Source of the DNA: Saprospiraceae bacterium
Lineage (GTDB): Bacteria > Bacteroidota > Bacteroidia > Chitinophagales > Saprospiraceae
DNA length: 64,000 nt
Assembly (NCBI GenBank): GCA_016719855.1
Contig: JADJYH010000020.1
Span: 1 to 64,000, forward strand
Direction of reading: 5' to 3'
Shown here one piece after another: positions 1-8,275 of this stretch (position 1 is the first letter of the stretch; each line of letters opens with the position of its first letter). The position numbers and the translations under genes were made by a program. Under the pieces are notes generated by a model. It saw only the letters and a program-made list of their open reading frames with translations, was not told the origin of the DNA and did not search any database.

Positions 1-1005
1 GACATTTCCGAGCGCTGGACGTTGACTACCACACGCTTTTGCTTTGGATTAGGCGGTTCGAATCAGAGGGTTTGCCCGGGCATCAAGGTCAAGTACCTTG
101 ACAGTTGCGGCGCAAACCGATGACCTCGAGCAGATATTGGAGCGGACCAAGCGGCTACGGCAAACCCATCAAGACTGGGGCGGAGGCTATACGCCTGAAC
201 TCTGCGGGAATTCCCCAAGCGACAGTTCCCGGCGAGCGCCAGTTGCAGCGCCAGCTGTTGAAGGCGGGCCTGAACAAGCCCGCACCAAAAATTGCCTCCG
301 GTTGGCGCCGATTGGGCCACGCAAGCCTTCGAGCGGGTACAGGTGGACGCCAAGGAACGGTTGCGCACCAAAGATGGCAAAGCGTGCTGTTACCTGAACT
401 TTATAGACGAGTACGGGGCTGAACTGGACGCCTTCGTTTTCCCCTACGGGCGCATCAACCAAGTCCCCGTGCAAGCAGTAATTGATTGTGTGCGCTGTGT
501 GCTGTGGCGCTGGGGGTTCATCCAATGCTTCCGGGCAGACAACGGGCGCCGTTCGGGACCCGACCCGCCAATCACCGACACCCTTGAACCTTTGCCTGCG
601 GGCCTTGGGCATGGCGGTAAAACGAACCCCCCGCCCGTTCACCCCGCAAAACGCAAAGGTGGAACGCAACCAAGGAACAACCGCCCGCTGGGGGACCCCA
701 CAGTGCGGGGGGACTACCTCGACCTCCAAGAACGTTTGAACCAGGCAGTGCTGGACCAGCGGGAAAACTTCCTACCCGAACCTGCAAGGGCAAGACCCGT
801 GCAGAGCGGTTCCCGAGCTTTTTCAAACCCGAGAAAGTTCAACCCGGGGGATTTTGACATCCAGCGGGCGTACCGCCACCTTGCACAAGGTTCCTGGCAA
901 CGAAAAATCAGCAGCGTTGGGACAACCAATGTATTTGGGCAAGTCTATCAGGTTGGCTACCAACATAGAAACCAGATGCTCACTGCCACCTTTGATGCTC
1001 AATAA
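1..1005 (+). pseudogene. Decayed DDE (integrase-core) transposase
   Basis: This is the remnant of an insertion-sequence transposase spread over all three forward frames. In order one can read an N-terminal helix-turn-helix piece (LDVDYHTLLLWIRRFESEGL, about 15-75), a linker (GERQLQRQLLKAGLNKPA, about 220-290), a catalytic core beginning ERVQVDAKERLRTKDGKACC (about 330-390) with the second acidic residue in FRADNG (about 530), the glutamate region NAKVERNQ (about 650), and a C-terminal beta domain with QRKISSVGT, QVYQVGYQHRNQ and a terminal FDAQ (about 895-1003). At least four frame changes separate these blocks, so it cannot encode an active enzyme. The 5' end lies outside the window. Its 3' end overlaps the end of the sugar reductase gene on the other strand, suggesting that insertion truncated that gene. 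The exact IS family cannot be fixed by eye. Confidence 0.75.
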
Positions 1006-1836
1006 ACCCTGTGGCTTTAAGGTGGTCAATCGGAACGGCAAAGGTAGGCCAATCCGGCTCGCTCTCCACACCCAACACCACGATTTCAGGCCGGAAACCC
1101 AGCACGGAGATTGCCCGGTCGGCCACCAGTTCCGCCATTTCCAGAAGGGTCATCACCTGCTCACCGCCAAGGTTGTAGCAACCGCTCAGGCCGTTTTCCA
1201 GCACGTGCCCCACTGCTCGGCACACGTCCGTCACAGTGACAAAATCACGCCGCTGCCTGCCCGAAGAGCGGAGGATGAGGCGGCCTTCCGTCACCGCCAT
1301 CCTGCACAAGTCGTTGACTATCAGCTCCCAGCGCTCGATGCTTGACGAAGCTGGACAGCCGAAAGCGTTGGTCAGGCGCAGCACAACAGGCTGGCATGCA
1401 CTGTATTTTTGTAAAAAAAGCACCTCGTCTTCGGCGGCCTTTTTCGTGGCGGCGTAGGGATGGCTGAGTTGGGGTAAAATTATCGTTTCGTCCAACCGTC
1501 CAGCCAGTGGCGAGCCGTACACATGCACCGAGGAGAGGAAAATAAATTGCCGCACCCCTTCTTCGGCAGCAGCTTGGACGAGGCTGCGGGTGAGTTTCAC
1601 ATTCACCTCGTGAGCGAGCGCCGGGTCGTTGGCGCAGGAGGCGGCGTCCAATCCAGCAGCGTGGACGATGGCATCCACCTTGTAGCCGCCAAACTTGTTT
1701 GGCAGGCTAGTGTCCAGCCTGCCAAACAAGTTTGGCGACCACAAACCACCTCCCACCCCGGCATTTGCCGAGCGAAGTAATCCAGCAGCCTACCGCCAGG
1801 GTAGCCGGTTGCGCCGGTGAGTAGGAGTTTTTTCAA
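980..1836 (-). pseudogene. NAD-dependent sugar epimerase/reductase (SDR), disrupted
   Basis: This is an extended short-chain dehydrogenase acting on nucleotide sugars. The N-terminus has the Rossmann glycine motif (LLLTGATGYPGG, residues about 4-15). After the break follow VDAIVHAAGLDA, the LSSVHVYGS strand and the YAATK catalytic Tyr/Lys pair. The reading frame is broken at 1681-1744 by a 64-base palindromic element (listed separately) whose length is not a multiple of three. The 3' end is cut short where it meets the transposase relic, so the last helix of the family appears to be missing. The next genes upstream on this strand are a cupin epimerase and CDP-glucose 4,6-dehydratase, so it was probably the reductase or epimerase step of a CDP-deoxysugar pathway. 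That role is inferred from context; the fold assignment is firm. Confidence 0.8.
1681..1744. repeat. Nested palindromic element, copy 1
   Basis: Two perfect inverted 23-base arms flank a 9-base spacer. Each arm contains its own smaller palindrome GCCAAACTTGTTTGGC, so the DNA can fold as one long hairpin or as two small ones. Arms and outer flanks (TGTAG on the left, CCACAA on the right) match the second copy at 22597-22674, while the central spacer differs. This copy lies inside the Rossmann region of a sugar reductase gene and shifts its frame. It encodes no protein of its own. The layout resembles REP/MITE-type non-autonomous elements, but the family is unknown to me. Confidence 0.85.
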
Positions 1837-1877
1837 GTAAAAAGGTCAAAGTAAAAAGTCAAAAGTAAGCGAGCCAA

Positions 1878-2299
1878 TCATCTGTCATCAGTCTTCGACT
1901 CCACTTCGGTGGGGTCGTGCGGCAGGTCGGCGATGTTCAGCAGGAGGTTCGTTCCGTCGGCCATGCCCTCAAAGGCCAGCCAGACGCCGGGCGGCACGGT
2001 CAGGCGCTGGTAGTTTTCGGGGGAAAGCTCCACCTCGTCCGTTTGGCCGCAGGTGTGGCTTTCGGTTCGGTCATCTTGGAGCAGAAAACGGATGCGGCCA
2101 ACCGGCACGACGAGGTTCAGCGTCATGCGGCGGTGACGCTTCCATCCTTTCGTCACGCCTTTTTTCACCGAAGAAAATACGCCTCGCCGAAGGCGGCAAA
2201 GCCCTCGTCCGTACTGCGCAGGGCGTGCATCACAGCACCTTTTTCGCTGGGCAGGATACGCAGTGGCGTGAGTTTGCAGCCGTCAATTTTCATCTCCAT
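1878..2299 (-). CDS. dTDP-4-dehydrorhamnose 3,5-epimerase-like cupin, frameshifted
   Basis: This small cupin-fold protein resembles the RmlC-like 3,5-epimerases found in O-antigen loci. The start reads MKIDGCKLTPLRILPSEKGA from an ATG at 2293 (or 2299). The frame breaks near 2175, just after FAAFGEAYF, and resumes at VKKGVTKGWKRHRRMTLNLV. The rest carries strands such as GRIRFLLQD, RLTVPPGVWLAFEG and LLLNIADLPHDP. A single missing base explains the shift, so this may be a consensus error or a recent mutation. The start overlaps the end of the upstream dehydratase gene (stop at 2290-2292), which indicates translational coupling. By position it would epimerise the 4-keto sugar made by the dehydratase; the substrate is inferred. 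Confidence 0.65.
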
Positions 2300-3394
2300 T
2301 TTGTCCATTTAGCGCTTTTATCCATAGCAATCTTTCGATAAATCAAATACTGGCATTGTGAAGCGGAACATGTCTTGCTAGGATTTTTGTAAAATTGAGG
2401 GTACCACTCGGAGGTTAAGATTGAAGCTTCCCCAAACCTAAGCACAGGTTGCCAATCAAGCATTTTACTGGCTTTTTCACAATTCAATTTAAGCAAATTC
2501 GCCTCAGGAAAGATTGCGTCTTTATCTATAATCACGTTTTCCAAGCCGTCAGGAAGTTTCCAAAAGGTGGACAAATGGCCTACCATATTGAGTACAGTTC
2601 GATTTTGAGTTGGCTCTGGCCCAAAGTTGAATGCCTCGCCATTGAGTTCGGGGTGTTCGGCAAGCAGTTGGCCGAGGCGAAGGTAGCCGCTAAGTGGCTC
2701 CAGCACGTGCTGCCACGGGCGGGTGGCGCTCGGCTTGCGCAAATGCACAGGCTGCCTGGCTGCCCATGCCCGTATGCAGTCCGGCACGATGCGACCCTCC
2801 GCCCAGTCGCCACCGCCGATGACGTTTCCGGCGCGGGCCGTGGCAATCCGTACGGGGCAATTTTCTCCCGAAAAAAGAACGCTGCCATGCCCTCACCACG
2901 ATTTCGGCAGCAGCCTTGGAGGCACCGTAGGGGTCGTCGGCACCGAGTGGGTCGGACTCCCGGTAGCCGTGGGTGCTTTCTTGGTTGTCGTAGCACTTGT
3001 CGGAAGTGACCATCACCATCACGCAGTGATGCTCGATGCCACGCACGGCTTCGAGCAGGTGTGCATGGCCGAGCAGGTTGGTGGTGAGGGTATCGAGGGG
3101 GCTTTCGAGAGATTTCCGAACGATGGACTGTGCGGCGAGGTGGAAGATGAAGTCGGGGCGCACCTCACCCACGATTTTTTTCACCAAGCCCAAATCCCGC
3201 ACGTCGGCCTGATGGTGGCGGATGCGGGCGGCCAACCCCAGCACTTCGTACAGCGAAGGCTGCGTGGGCACGCCGTTGGCGAGACCGTGCACTTCGGCAC
3301 CGAGTTCGAGCAGCCAGGTGGTGAGCCATGCTCCTTTGAAACCAGTGTGGCCGGTGACGAGCACCCGTTTTTGGTGGTAGGTGTTTGCGAACAT
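2290..3394 (-). CDS. rfbG: CDP-glucose 4,6-dehydratase, frameshifted
   Basis: This NAD-dependent dehydratase converts CDP-D-glucose to CDP-4-keto-6-deoxyglucose, the entry step to 3,6-dideoxyhexoses of the O-antigen. Visible features are the Rossmann motif VLVTGHTGFKGAWL near the N-terminus, VTSDKCYDN, the catalytic YGASK, and after the frame break IATARAGNVIGGGDWAEG and the conserved end SEWYPQFYKNPSKTCSAS. The frame shifts by one base near 2865-2875, just after RSFFG, and both halves are otherwise well conserved. Total length fits the family (about 360 residues). Downstream lie a cupin epimerase and an SDR reductase, forming a compact sugar-nucleotide cluster on the minus strand. The identity is strong; whether the break is real or a sequencing error cannot be told from the sequence. 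Confidence 0.8.
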
Positions 3395-3497
3395 TACGTG
3401 GATTGACGATTTACGACTGACGATTTACGACTGCGCAACATGCTGATAATGAGGTGTTGGTGGTTAATAAAAAATTGAAACCACTTCTCAGAAAGTA
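3395..3497. repeat. Intergenic iterated word (ACGATTTACGACTG type)
   Basis: The spacer upstream of rfbG contains the word GACGATTTACGACT twice in tandem (about 3407-3434). Related ACGATTTACGA words appear in the spacers at about 28529-28543 and 61083-61110. No promoter or open frame is obvious in the rest of the spacer. Confidence 0.55.
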
Positions 3498-4115
3498 TCA
3501 ATTTCTGAGTTCTCGGGTAATATCCCCCGCCTTGATTCGCCCTTCGATGGCCCGGATTTTCCACTGCGTGAATTTCTGGTTGGACTCGAAGCCGTGGCCG
3601 TAGATGATTTCGTCGGGGCGGCGGACGATGACGAACTTGGTGGTATGCACCCTGTCGTTTTCCTCCTCCCAGGTGAGTTCCTCGGTTTCGAGGCGCTCGC
3701 CAGCGCTGCCTGTCCACACCACGCTGTCCTGCACGATGAACTTGCTGTTGTTGTCGTAGCGTTCGGCATATTTGGCGGTCATGCGGCCGGTGACGGTCTG
3801 GCCGTCGGGGGAGAAAAACTCCACGGTGAGGCCGTCGGGAAATTCTTGGTAGGGGTCTTTTTTGTCCAAATGCCGGATGAGTTTCGGGCTGACGATGCGC
3901 AGCTTGAGGATGGCAGAGTCGCTGTACAGCAACTCGACGCCCGTGGCGGTTTCCACCTGCGTCTCGTCACGAGAAAAAAGGCGGTTGACTTCGTTGATGT
4001 CGTTTTCGCAGGAGGCGAGGAAGAAGTAAAAAGTAAAAAGGAGAAAGTAAAAAGTGGGGTTGCTGCGGAATTGCAGAGGCTTGCTATTGGCTTTGATTTG
4101 TGAACGTTTTTTCAT
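3498..4115 (-). CDS. lptC: LptC-like LPS-export lipoprotein
   Basis: This is a predicted periplasmic component of the lipopolysaccharide export machine, passing LPS from the LptBFG ABC transporter to LptA. The N-terminus (about 205 residues in all) has a basic region, a very hydrophobic stretch FYFLLFTFYFFL and a lipobox ending LASC, so it should be a lipoprotein. The mature part has the beta-rich LptC/OstA pattern: LLYSDSAILKLRIVSPKLI, VEFFSPDGQTVTGRMTAKYA, WTGSAGERLETEELTWEEE and HGFESNQKF. The hydrophobic core of the signal peptide is encoded by a run of AAGTAAAAAG words, the same type of word seen at gene borders (see findings). It ends before a spacer shared with rfbG and starts two bases before the stop of the SET-domain gene. 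Confidence 0.75.
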   Translation of the reverse strand: MKKRSQIKANSKPLQFRSNPTFYFLLFTFYFFLASCENDINEVNRLFSRDETQVETATGVELLYSDSAILKLRIVSPKLIRHLDKKDPYQEFPDGLTVEFFSPDGQTVTGRMTAKYAERYDNNSKFIVQDSVVWTGSAGERLETEELTWEEENDRVHTTKFVIVRRPDEIIYGHGFESNQKFTQWKIRAIEGRIKAGDITRELRN

Positions 4116-4118
4116 GAT

Positions 4119-4523
4119 TCAAATATCACGGTCGAGGTTTTTGTCAAACCAAACCAACTCCTGGTTGTCTGGCTCTCCGTTGTAGTTCACGGTGATTTCA
4201 TCGCCGGGGTGGATGGTTTTCAGGCAATAAAAATCAATCGTTTCGTGATCATAATCAAGCAGGTAGCGAGCGTTGGGCTGGTAGGAGTGGTTAAATAGCG
4301 AGCCGTTGCCCAGGGCGATGGCGCACTGTTTTTGTTCCTCTCCCCAGAGGAAATAGTAGTCGTGCAGCTTGGTGTCGTGGATTTTCGGCAAATCCTCCTC
4401 CGGCAGCACGATGGCTGGGCAGATTTCAATCAAATCGCCCTCCTCCAGGGTCTCCCCCGTGAAGACGCCCCGGCCTCCGAGGTCGCTGTCGGCGATGTAA
4501 AGAAAAGATACTCGTTGGGACAT
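4119..4523 (-). CDS. SET-domain protein (putative lysine methyltransferase)
   Basis: This protein of about 134 residues consists of a single SET domain, the S-adenosylmethionine-dependent lysine methyltransferase fold. Diagnostic pieces are GGRGVFTGETLEEGDLIE at the N-terminus, the pseudoknot motif FNHSYQPNARY in the middle, and GDEITVNYNGEPDNQ near the end. The ATG at 4523 is chosen because any longer start would run into the iterated GTGAGCGG word repeat just upstream. Small SET proteins of this kind occur in many bacteria and their substrates are mostly unknown. It lies directly downstream of porX, separated by the word-repeat hairpin, and directly upstream of the lptC-like gene; co-transcription is possible. 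Confidence 0.75.
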   Translation of the reverse strand: MSQRVSFLYIADSDLGGRGVFTGETLEEGDLIEICPAIVLPEEDLPKIHDTKLHDYYFLWGEEQKQCAIALGNGSLFNHSYQPNARYLLDYDHETIDFYCLKTIHPGDEITVNYNGEPDNQELVWFDKNLDRDI

Positions 4524-4526
4524 ACT

Positions 4527-4617
4527 TAGCAGGTGAGCAGGTGAGCGGGTGAGCGAGTGAGCAGAAGAGAAAGCGAGAACCTCGCTCACCTGCTCACATG
4601 TCTCACCCGCTCACTCG
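4527..4617. repeat. Iterated-word inverted repeat (GTGAGCGG/CCGCTCAC)
   Basis: Between the end of porX and the start of the SET gene the word family AGGTGAGC, GGGTGAGC, GAGTGAGC is repeated, followed after a short spacer by its reverse complement (CTCGCTCACCTGCTCAC, TCACCCGCTCACTCGC). The two halves can pair into a long imperfect hairpin. There is no U-tract, so it is not a canonical intrinsic terminator. Confidence 0.75.
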
Positions 4618-6174
4618 CTATTTAGACCTCAACTTCACCACTGGGCAAATCATTTCTTCGAGTGAAATGCCGCCGTGCTGGAAGGTGTTTTTGTAATAAT
4701 TGTTGTAGTGGTTGTAGTTGTTGGGGTAAAGGAAAAAGGCATCGCCCTTGGCAAAAATAAAGGTCGAGCTGATGTTCGGACGGGGCAATCCGGCCTGCTT
4801 CGGGTCACGGAAGTCGAGGACGTCCCGCTTCTCGTACTGGAGGTTGCGTCCAACTTTGTAGCGCAGGTTGGTGGTCGTATCCTTGTCGCCGACGACCCGT
4901 GAGGGGGTGTTCACCCGGATGGTGCCGTGGTCGGTGGTGATGATGAGCTGGACATCCTTCTCAGCGGCCCGTTGTAGGGCGTTCCAAAGCGGCCCATTGA
5001 GGAACCAGGAACGGGTGAGCGAGCGGTAGGCTTTTTCGTCGCCAGCCAGTTCTTTCAGCACTTCCATCTCCGTGCGGGCGTGGGAGAGCATGTCAATGAA
5101 ATTGTAAACAATGACCGTGAGGTCGTTGCGCAGGTAGTTCAGGATGTTGTCGTTCAGTTCCTTGGCATGGGCTACGTTGGTTATTTTGATGTAGTCGAAC
5201 TTGATGGGCTTGCGCATGGTACGCTTCAATTGCGCCTCCAAGAAGTCGGCCTCGTGCAGGTTCTTGCCGCCCTCGTCCGTGTCGTTTTTCCACATGGTGG
5301 GAAAATTTTTCTCAATATCGGCGGGCATCAGACCAGCAAAAATGGCGTTGCGGCTGTACTGCGTGGCCGTGGGGAGGATGCTGTAAAAAAAGTCCTCCTC
5401 CTCCACCCGGAACAGCTCGGAGATGATAGGCTCGATGACTTTCCACTGGTCAAACCGCAAATTGTCGAGCAGCAACATGATGGTCGGGCGCTCCTCGGTG
5501 AGGTTCGGGAAAACCTTGCGGCGCATTAGGTTGTGTGACATGGTGGGGGCTTCGGCGGTTTCGTTCACCCAGTTTTCATAGTTCTTAGCCACATAGCGAC
5601 AGAACTCCGAGTTGGCCTCCTGCTTCTGGTTGGAGAGGATGTCGCCCATGGCCGCCGACTCGGAATGGTCCATTTTTATCTCCCAGCCGATGAGCTTGCG
5701 ATAGACTTCCACCCACTCCTCAAACTTGGGGCTGCTGTTGATTTGCATGGACAACATGCGGAACTCCTGCTGGTAGTCGGAAGTGGTTTTCTCCCTGACG
5801 AGGCGCTTGTTGTCAATGATTTTTTTGAGCGTCAGCAGTATCTGGTTGGGGTTCACGGGCTTGATGAGGTAGTCGGAAATCTGGGAGCCGATGGCCTCCT
5901 CCATGATGTCCTCCGCTTCGTTTTTCGTAATCATCACCACAGGGAGCAGGGGGTTGTTCTCCTTGATTTTTGCGAGGGTTTCGAGGCCGGTGATGCCGGG
6001 CATGCTCTCGTCGAGGAATACCACGTCGAAGTCCTTGTTGTTTTCGACCTCATCAAGGGCATCGTGGCCGTTGGTGACGGTGACCACGTCATAGCCTTTT
6101 TTTTCCAGAAAGAGCAGTTGGGGCTTCAGCAAATCAATCTCATCATCGGCCCAAAGAATTCTTATTTTATCCAT
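4618..6174 (-). CDS. porX: PorX: T9SS response regulator with PglZ effector domain
   Basis: PorX is the two-component response regulator that controls type IX secretion genes in Bacteroidota, acting with the sensor PorY. The 518-residue protein has a receiver domain at residues 1-120 with acidic pocket DDE (10-12), phospho-acceptor D55 in VVFLDESMPG, a T/K pair in VVMITK and SDYLIKP. An alpha-helical linker follows, then a PglZ alkaline-phosphatase-like domain with metal-binding stretches MLLLDNLRFDQW, IITTDHGTIRVN and a final FQHGGISLEEM. The length matches characterised PorX proteins. The ATG at 6174 gives the standard MDKIRILWADDE start. A good -33/-7 promoter lies about 100 bases upstream. 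It stands alone rather than beside porY, as is usual. Confidence 0.93.
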   Translation of the reverse strand: MDKIRILWADDEIDLLKPQLLFLEKKGYDVVTVTNGHDALDEVENNKDFDVVFLDESMPGITGLETLAKIKENNPLLPVVMITKNEAEDIMEEAIGSQISDYLIKPVNPNQILLTLKKIIDNKRLVREKTTSDYQQEFRMLSMQINSSPKFEEWVEVYRKLIGWEIKMDHSESAAMGDILSNQKQEANSEFCRYVAKNYENWVNETAEAPTMSHNLMRRKVFPNLTEERPTIMLLLDNLRFDQWKVIEPIISELFRVEEEDFFYSILPTATQYSRNAIFAGLMPADIEKNFPTMWKNDTDEGGKNLHEADFLEAQLKRTMRKPIKFDYIKITNVAHAKELNDNILNYLRNDLTVIVYNFIDMLSHARTEMEVLKELAGDEKAYRSLTRSWFLNGPLWNALQRAAEKDVQLIITTDHGTIRVNTPSRVVGDKDTTTNLRYKVGRNLQYEKRDVLDFRDPKQAGLPRPNISSTFIFAKGDAFFLYPNNYNHYNNYYKNTFQHGGISLEEMICPVVKLRSK

Positions 6175-6269
6175 AAATAATTGGTTTGCAAAGGTTTGAA
6201 TATGTGTGTGAAAAAAGTCTGTTACCAAAAGTTCCTGCCTGCGTCACAAAGCCGCACTGTAATTCCCGC

Positions 6270-6300
6270 CAAAAGTACCATTTAGAAACTCCCCCACAAA
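6270..6300 (-). promoter_or_regulatory. porX promoter (Bacteroidota -33/-7 type)
   Basis: On the minus strand TTTG (6297-6300) is followed after 19 bases by TACTTTTG (6270-6277), an exact TAnnTTTG box. This is the consensus of the Bacteroidota primary sigma factor. Transcription would start near 6263, about 90 bases before the porX ATG. Confidence 0.65.
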
Positions 6301-6381
6301 AGACTTAGCGTACCCATTATCATCCCCTGAATCAAAGCTCCTAAAATCCAGTTGGTGTCAAATACAAAGACATAGAACACC

Positions 6382-6421
6382 GAAGCCCGGCTGCAAGATT
6401 GCTTCCGGGCTTCTTTTTTTT
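6382..6421 (+). terminator. Intrinsic terminator on the plus strand (orphan)
   Basis: GAAGCCCGG and CCGGGCTTC pair as a 9-base stem around a short loop and are followed by a run of at least eight T. The T-run makes it directional to the plus strand, yet both flanking genes are on the minus strand, so the transcript it ends would be non-coding or antisense. Confidence 0.7.
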
Positions 6422-6491
6422 AAAACGGCTGGATTGAAGGGTTTAGTATCAAAATCAAATTTACTGTTGGATGGGGGCCGGGGGGAGGCTT

Positions 6492-7904
6492 CTACTGCTG
6501 GTTCAACCACACCTTTTTTGCCCCCACCATTTCAATCTGATCAAAAACAGCTACATAATAAACGCCTGCGGTCAAAGTCGGCAAGGCAATGCTTGTGGTT
6601 TGACCCACTGTCACATTTTGCGAAGCAACCACTCGGCCCTCGCTTGACAGAAGGTTGATTTTCAACGACTTGTTTTGGGCGAAGCCCTCAAAATCCAACC
6701 GTAGCGAGCGGTGGCTGCTGTCGGGCGTCACCTCAAAGCCGAGGAGTTTTACGGGTTCGTTCGTTGCGTCGAGTCCAGTGTATTGGTGCTCCATCCAGCC
6801 CATGCCACCGGTGGGCAACAAGTTGTTGTCAAAATCAAAAAACGTGGCATGCTCCTGGTGCGAACCTTGTCCCCACTGCGTCCAGCAGGTGGAACTGACC
6901 CACGCTGGTTCCCAGTACATGACGCCCGTAGCGCCACGGTTGATGACCTCCTGGGTCATGTCCACCAACCACTTGCGCTGGTTTTCGGGACTGGCGGGGG
7001 AGTAGTCGGGGTGCGTTTCGCTGATGATGTTGCTGGCGTTGTCATTGCTCTGGGTAGTCCAGATATAGCCCGTCTCAAAAACCATCACCTCCTTGCCGGG
7101 ATAGGTTTGCTTGAGCTGCGCAACGATGTTGCCCGCGTCGGCGATGTCGGTCGGCTTGTGCCAGGCCCAGTAGTACGACAGGCCGATAACATCGAAGTCG
7201 GTGACGCCATTGCTCCAGAAGCCCTGCATCAGCCAGCCCGCATCGGCTGGGCCAGCGATGTGGAGCGCCACTTTGATGGGCTGCCCAGTCTGTGTTTCCA
7301 CGTTCCGCACTGCCTCGATTCCTCGCTTGAAGAGCTGGCTGTTGCGGTTCCAGTCGAGCACCCAGCCGCCAGCGTCCTGCTGCGGGGAGAGGAGGATGCC
7401 CTTGTTGGTTTCGTTGCCGATCTGCACCATGTCGGGTAGCAGTCCGTCGGCGTGGAGCGAGAGGAGGGTCTGTTGCACATAGTTATATAGTGAGTCCTTG
7501 AGCAGGGGCAGGTTGTCCACCACGCCTTCCCAGGCAGCCGGCACACGCTGCTTGTTGGGGTCGGCCCAGTTGTCGGAGAGGTGGAAGTCGAGCAGCACCT
7601 GCATCCCGGCGGCCTTGGCCCGGAGGATGCTCTTTCGCACGTCGGCGAGGTCTGAGTAGCGGTGGCCAGCGTTGAGGTTGTCGTACCAATCGGGGGTATG
7701 CCACAGGCGCAGACGCACGATGCCGCTGTTGTGGTCGGCAAAGAGCTGGTAGGGGTCTTTGGCCACATTGTTTTCTTTGTAAACGACGCCACAGTCTTCC
7801 ATCTCATTGACGTAGGAGAGGTCGGCACCGAAAAGAAAAGGCTGGGCGGCGGTATTTATAGAAAAAGTAAAAATTGCTGCCGCAACTATGAAGTGGATTT
7901 TCAT
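6492..7904 (-). CDS. Secreted GH53 arabinogalactan endo-beta-1,4-galactanase
   Basis: This predicted exported enzyme cleaves beta-1,4-galactan side chains of pectin. A signal peptide (MKIHFIVAAAIFTFSINTAA) is followed by the glycoside hydrolase 53 (beta/alpha)8 domain, about residues 22-375: FGADLSYVNEME, VRLRLWHTP, LLDFHLSDNWADP, the proton donor E165 in QIGNETNKG and the nucleophile E277 in VMVFETGY, then VMYWEPAW. The last 75-80 residues (LRLDFEGFAQNKSLKINLLS to the end) form a type A T9SS sorting domain, so it should be secreted or anchored through the system PorX regulates. No sugar-transport genes flank it, so it is not in a typical polysaccharide utilisation locus. A possible minus-strand -7 box (TACCTTTC, one mismatch) lies at about 7924-7931. 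Confidence 0.9.
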   Translation of the reverse strand: MKIHFIVAAAIFTFSINTAAQPFLFGADLSYVNEMEDCGVVYKENNVAKDPYQLFADHNSGIVRLRLWHTPDWYDNLNAGHRYSDLADVRKSILRAKAAGMQVLLDFHLSDNWADPNKQRVPAAWEGVVDNLPLLKDSLYNYVQQTLLSLHADGLLPDMVQIGNETNKGILLSPQQDAGGWVLDWNRNSQLFKRGIEAVRNVETQTGQPIKVALHIAGPADAGWLMQGFWSNGVTDFDVIGLSYYWAWHKPTDIADAGNIVAQLKQTYPGKEVMVFETGYIWTTQSNDNASNIISETHPDYSPASPENQRKWLVDMTQEVINRGATGVMYWEPAWVSSTCWTQWGQGSHQEHATFFDFDNNLLPTGGMGWMEHQYTGLDATNEPVKLLGFEVTPDSSHRSLRLDFEGFAQNKSLKINLLSSEGRVVASQNVTVGQTTSIALPTLTAGVYYVAVFDQIEMVGAKKVWLNQQ

Positions 7905-8275
7905 GAAAATAAATTTTGAGGTGGAAAGGTAATGATATTCTGTTTACTTGATTTTCGTTTTGAAAGATGATAAAAAGGTGGTTCAAAACGCTATTTCCAC
8001 GGTGATTTTTTATTGAAAAGATGTTCAAAAACACTGGAGTATCATTTTTATAAAATTAGTTAAATCCAAATAATAATCTGCGTTATTCTAAATTTTTAAA
8101 AAATACAAAACATTAGTCAAAATCCTATTTGCAATGCAAAATTCGAAATGGTCTTCGTCTAATATGCAAACATCATTTCAAAAGGTGACCAAACTCAAAA
8201 ACGTTGCTGATTTTTATCACCAATAGGCCAATGGCCACCTCATCATCTTTGCACCGTAACTAAAATCACAGAAAT
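7905..8275. other. AT-rich divergent intergenic region
   Basis: This 371-base spacer lies between two divergently transcribed genes. It is clearly more AT-rich than the genes around it. A weak TACCTTTC box faces the GH53 gene; towards the YceI gene only CATCTTTG at about 8246-8253 resembles a -7 box. I see no open frame or stable hairpin. Confidence 0.5.

Larger units (their letters stand above)
6175..6491. other. Intergenic region porX / GH53
   Basis: This 317-base non-coding stretch holds the minus-strand promoter of porX (6270-6300) and, further right, a strong plus-strand intrinsic terminator (6382-6421) that has no plus-strand gene in front of it. No open frame of convincing codon use is present. 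Confidence 0.6.

Noticed and set aside
52..66. GGTTCGAATC, the T-loop sequence of tRNA genes
   Set aside because: It lies in the helix-turn-helix part of the transposase relic and no acceptor or anticodon stem can be formed around it.
4524..4589. N-terminal extension of the SET-domain protein
   Set aside because: The extra residues are encoded by the iterated GTGAGCGG words; the ATG at 4523 gives the family start.
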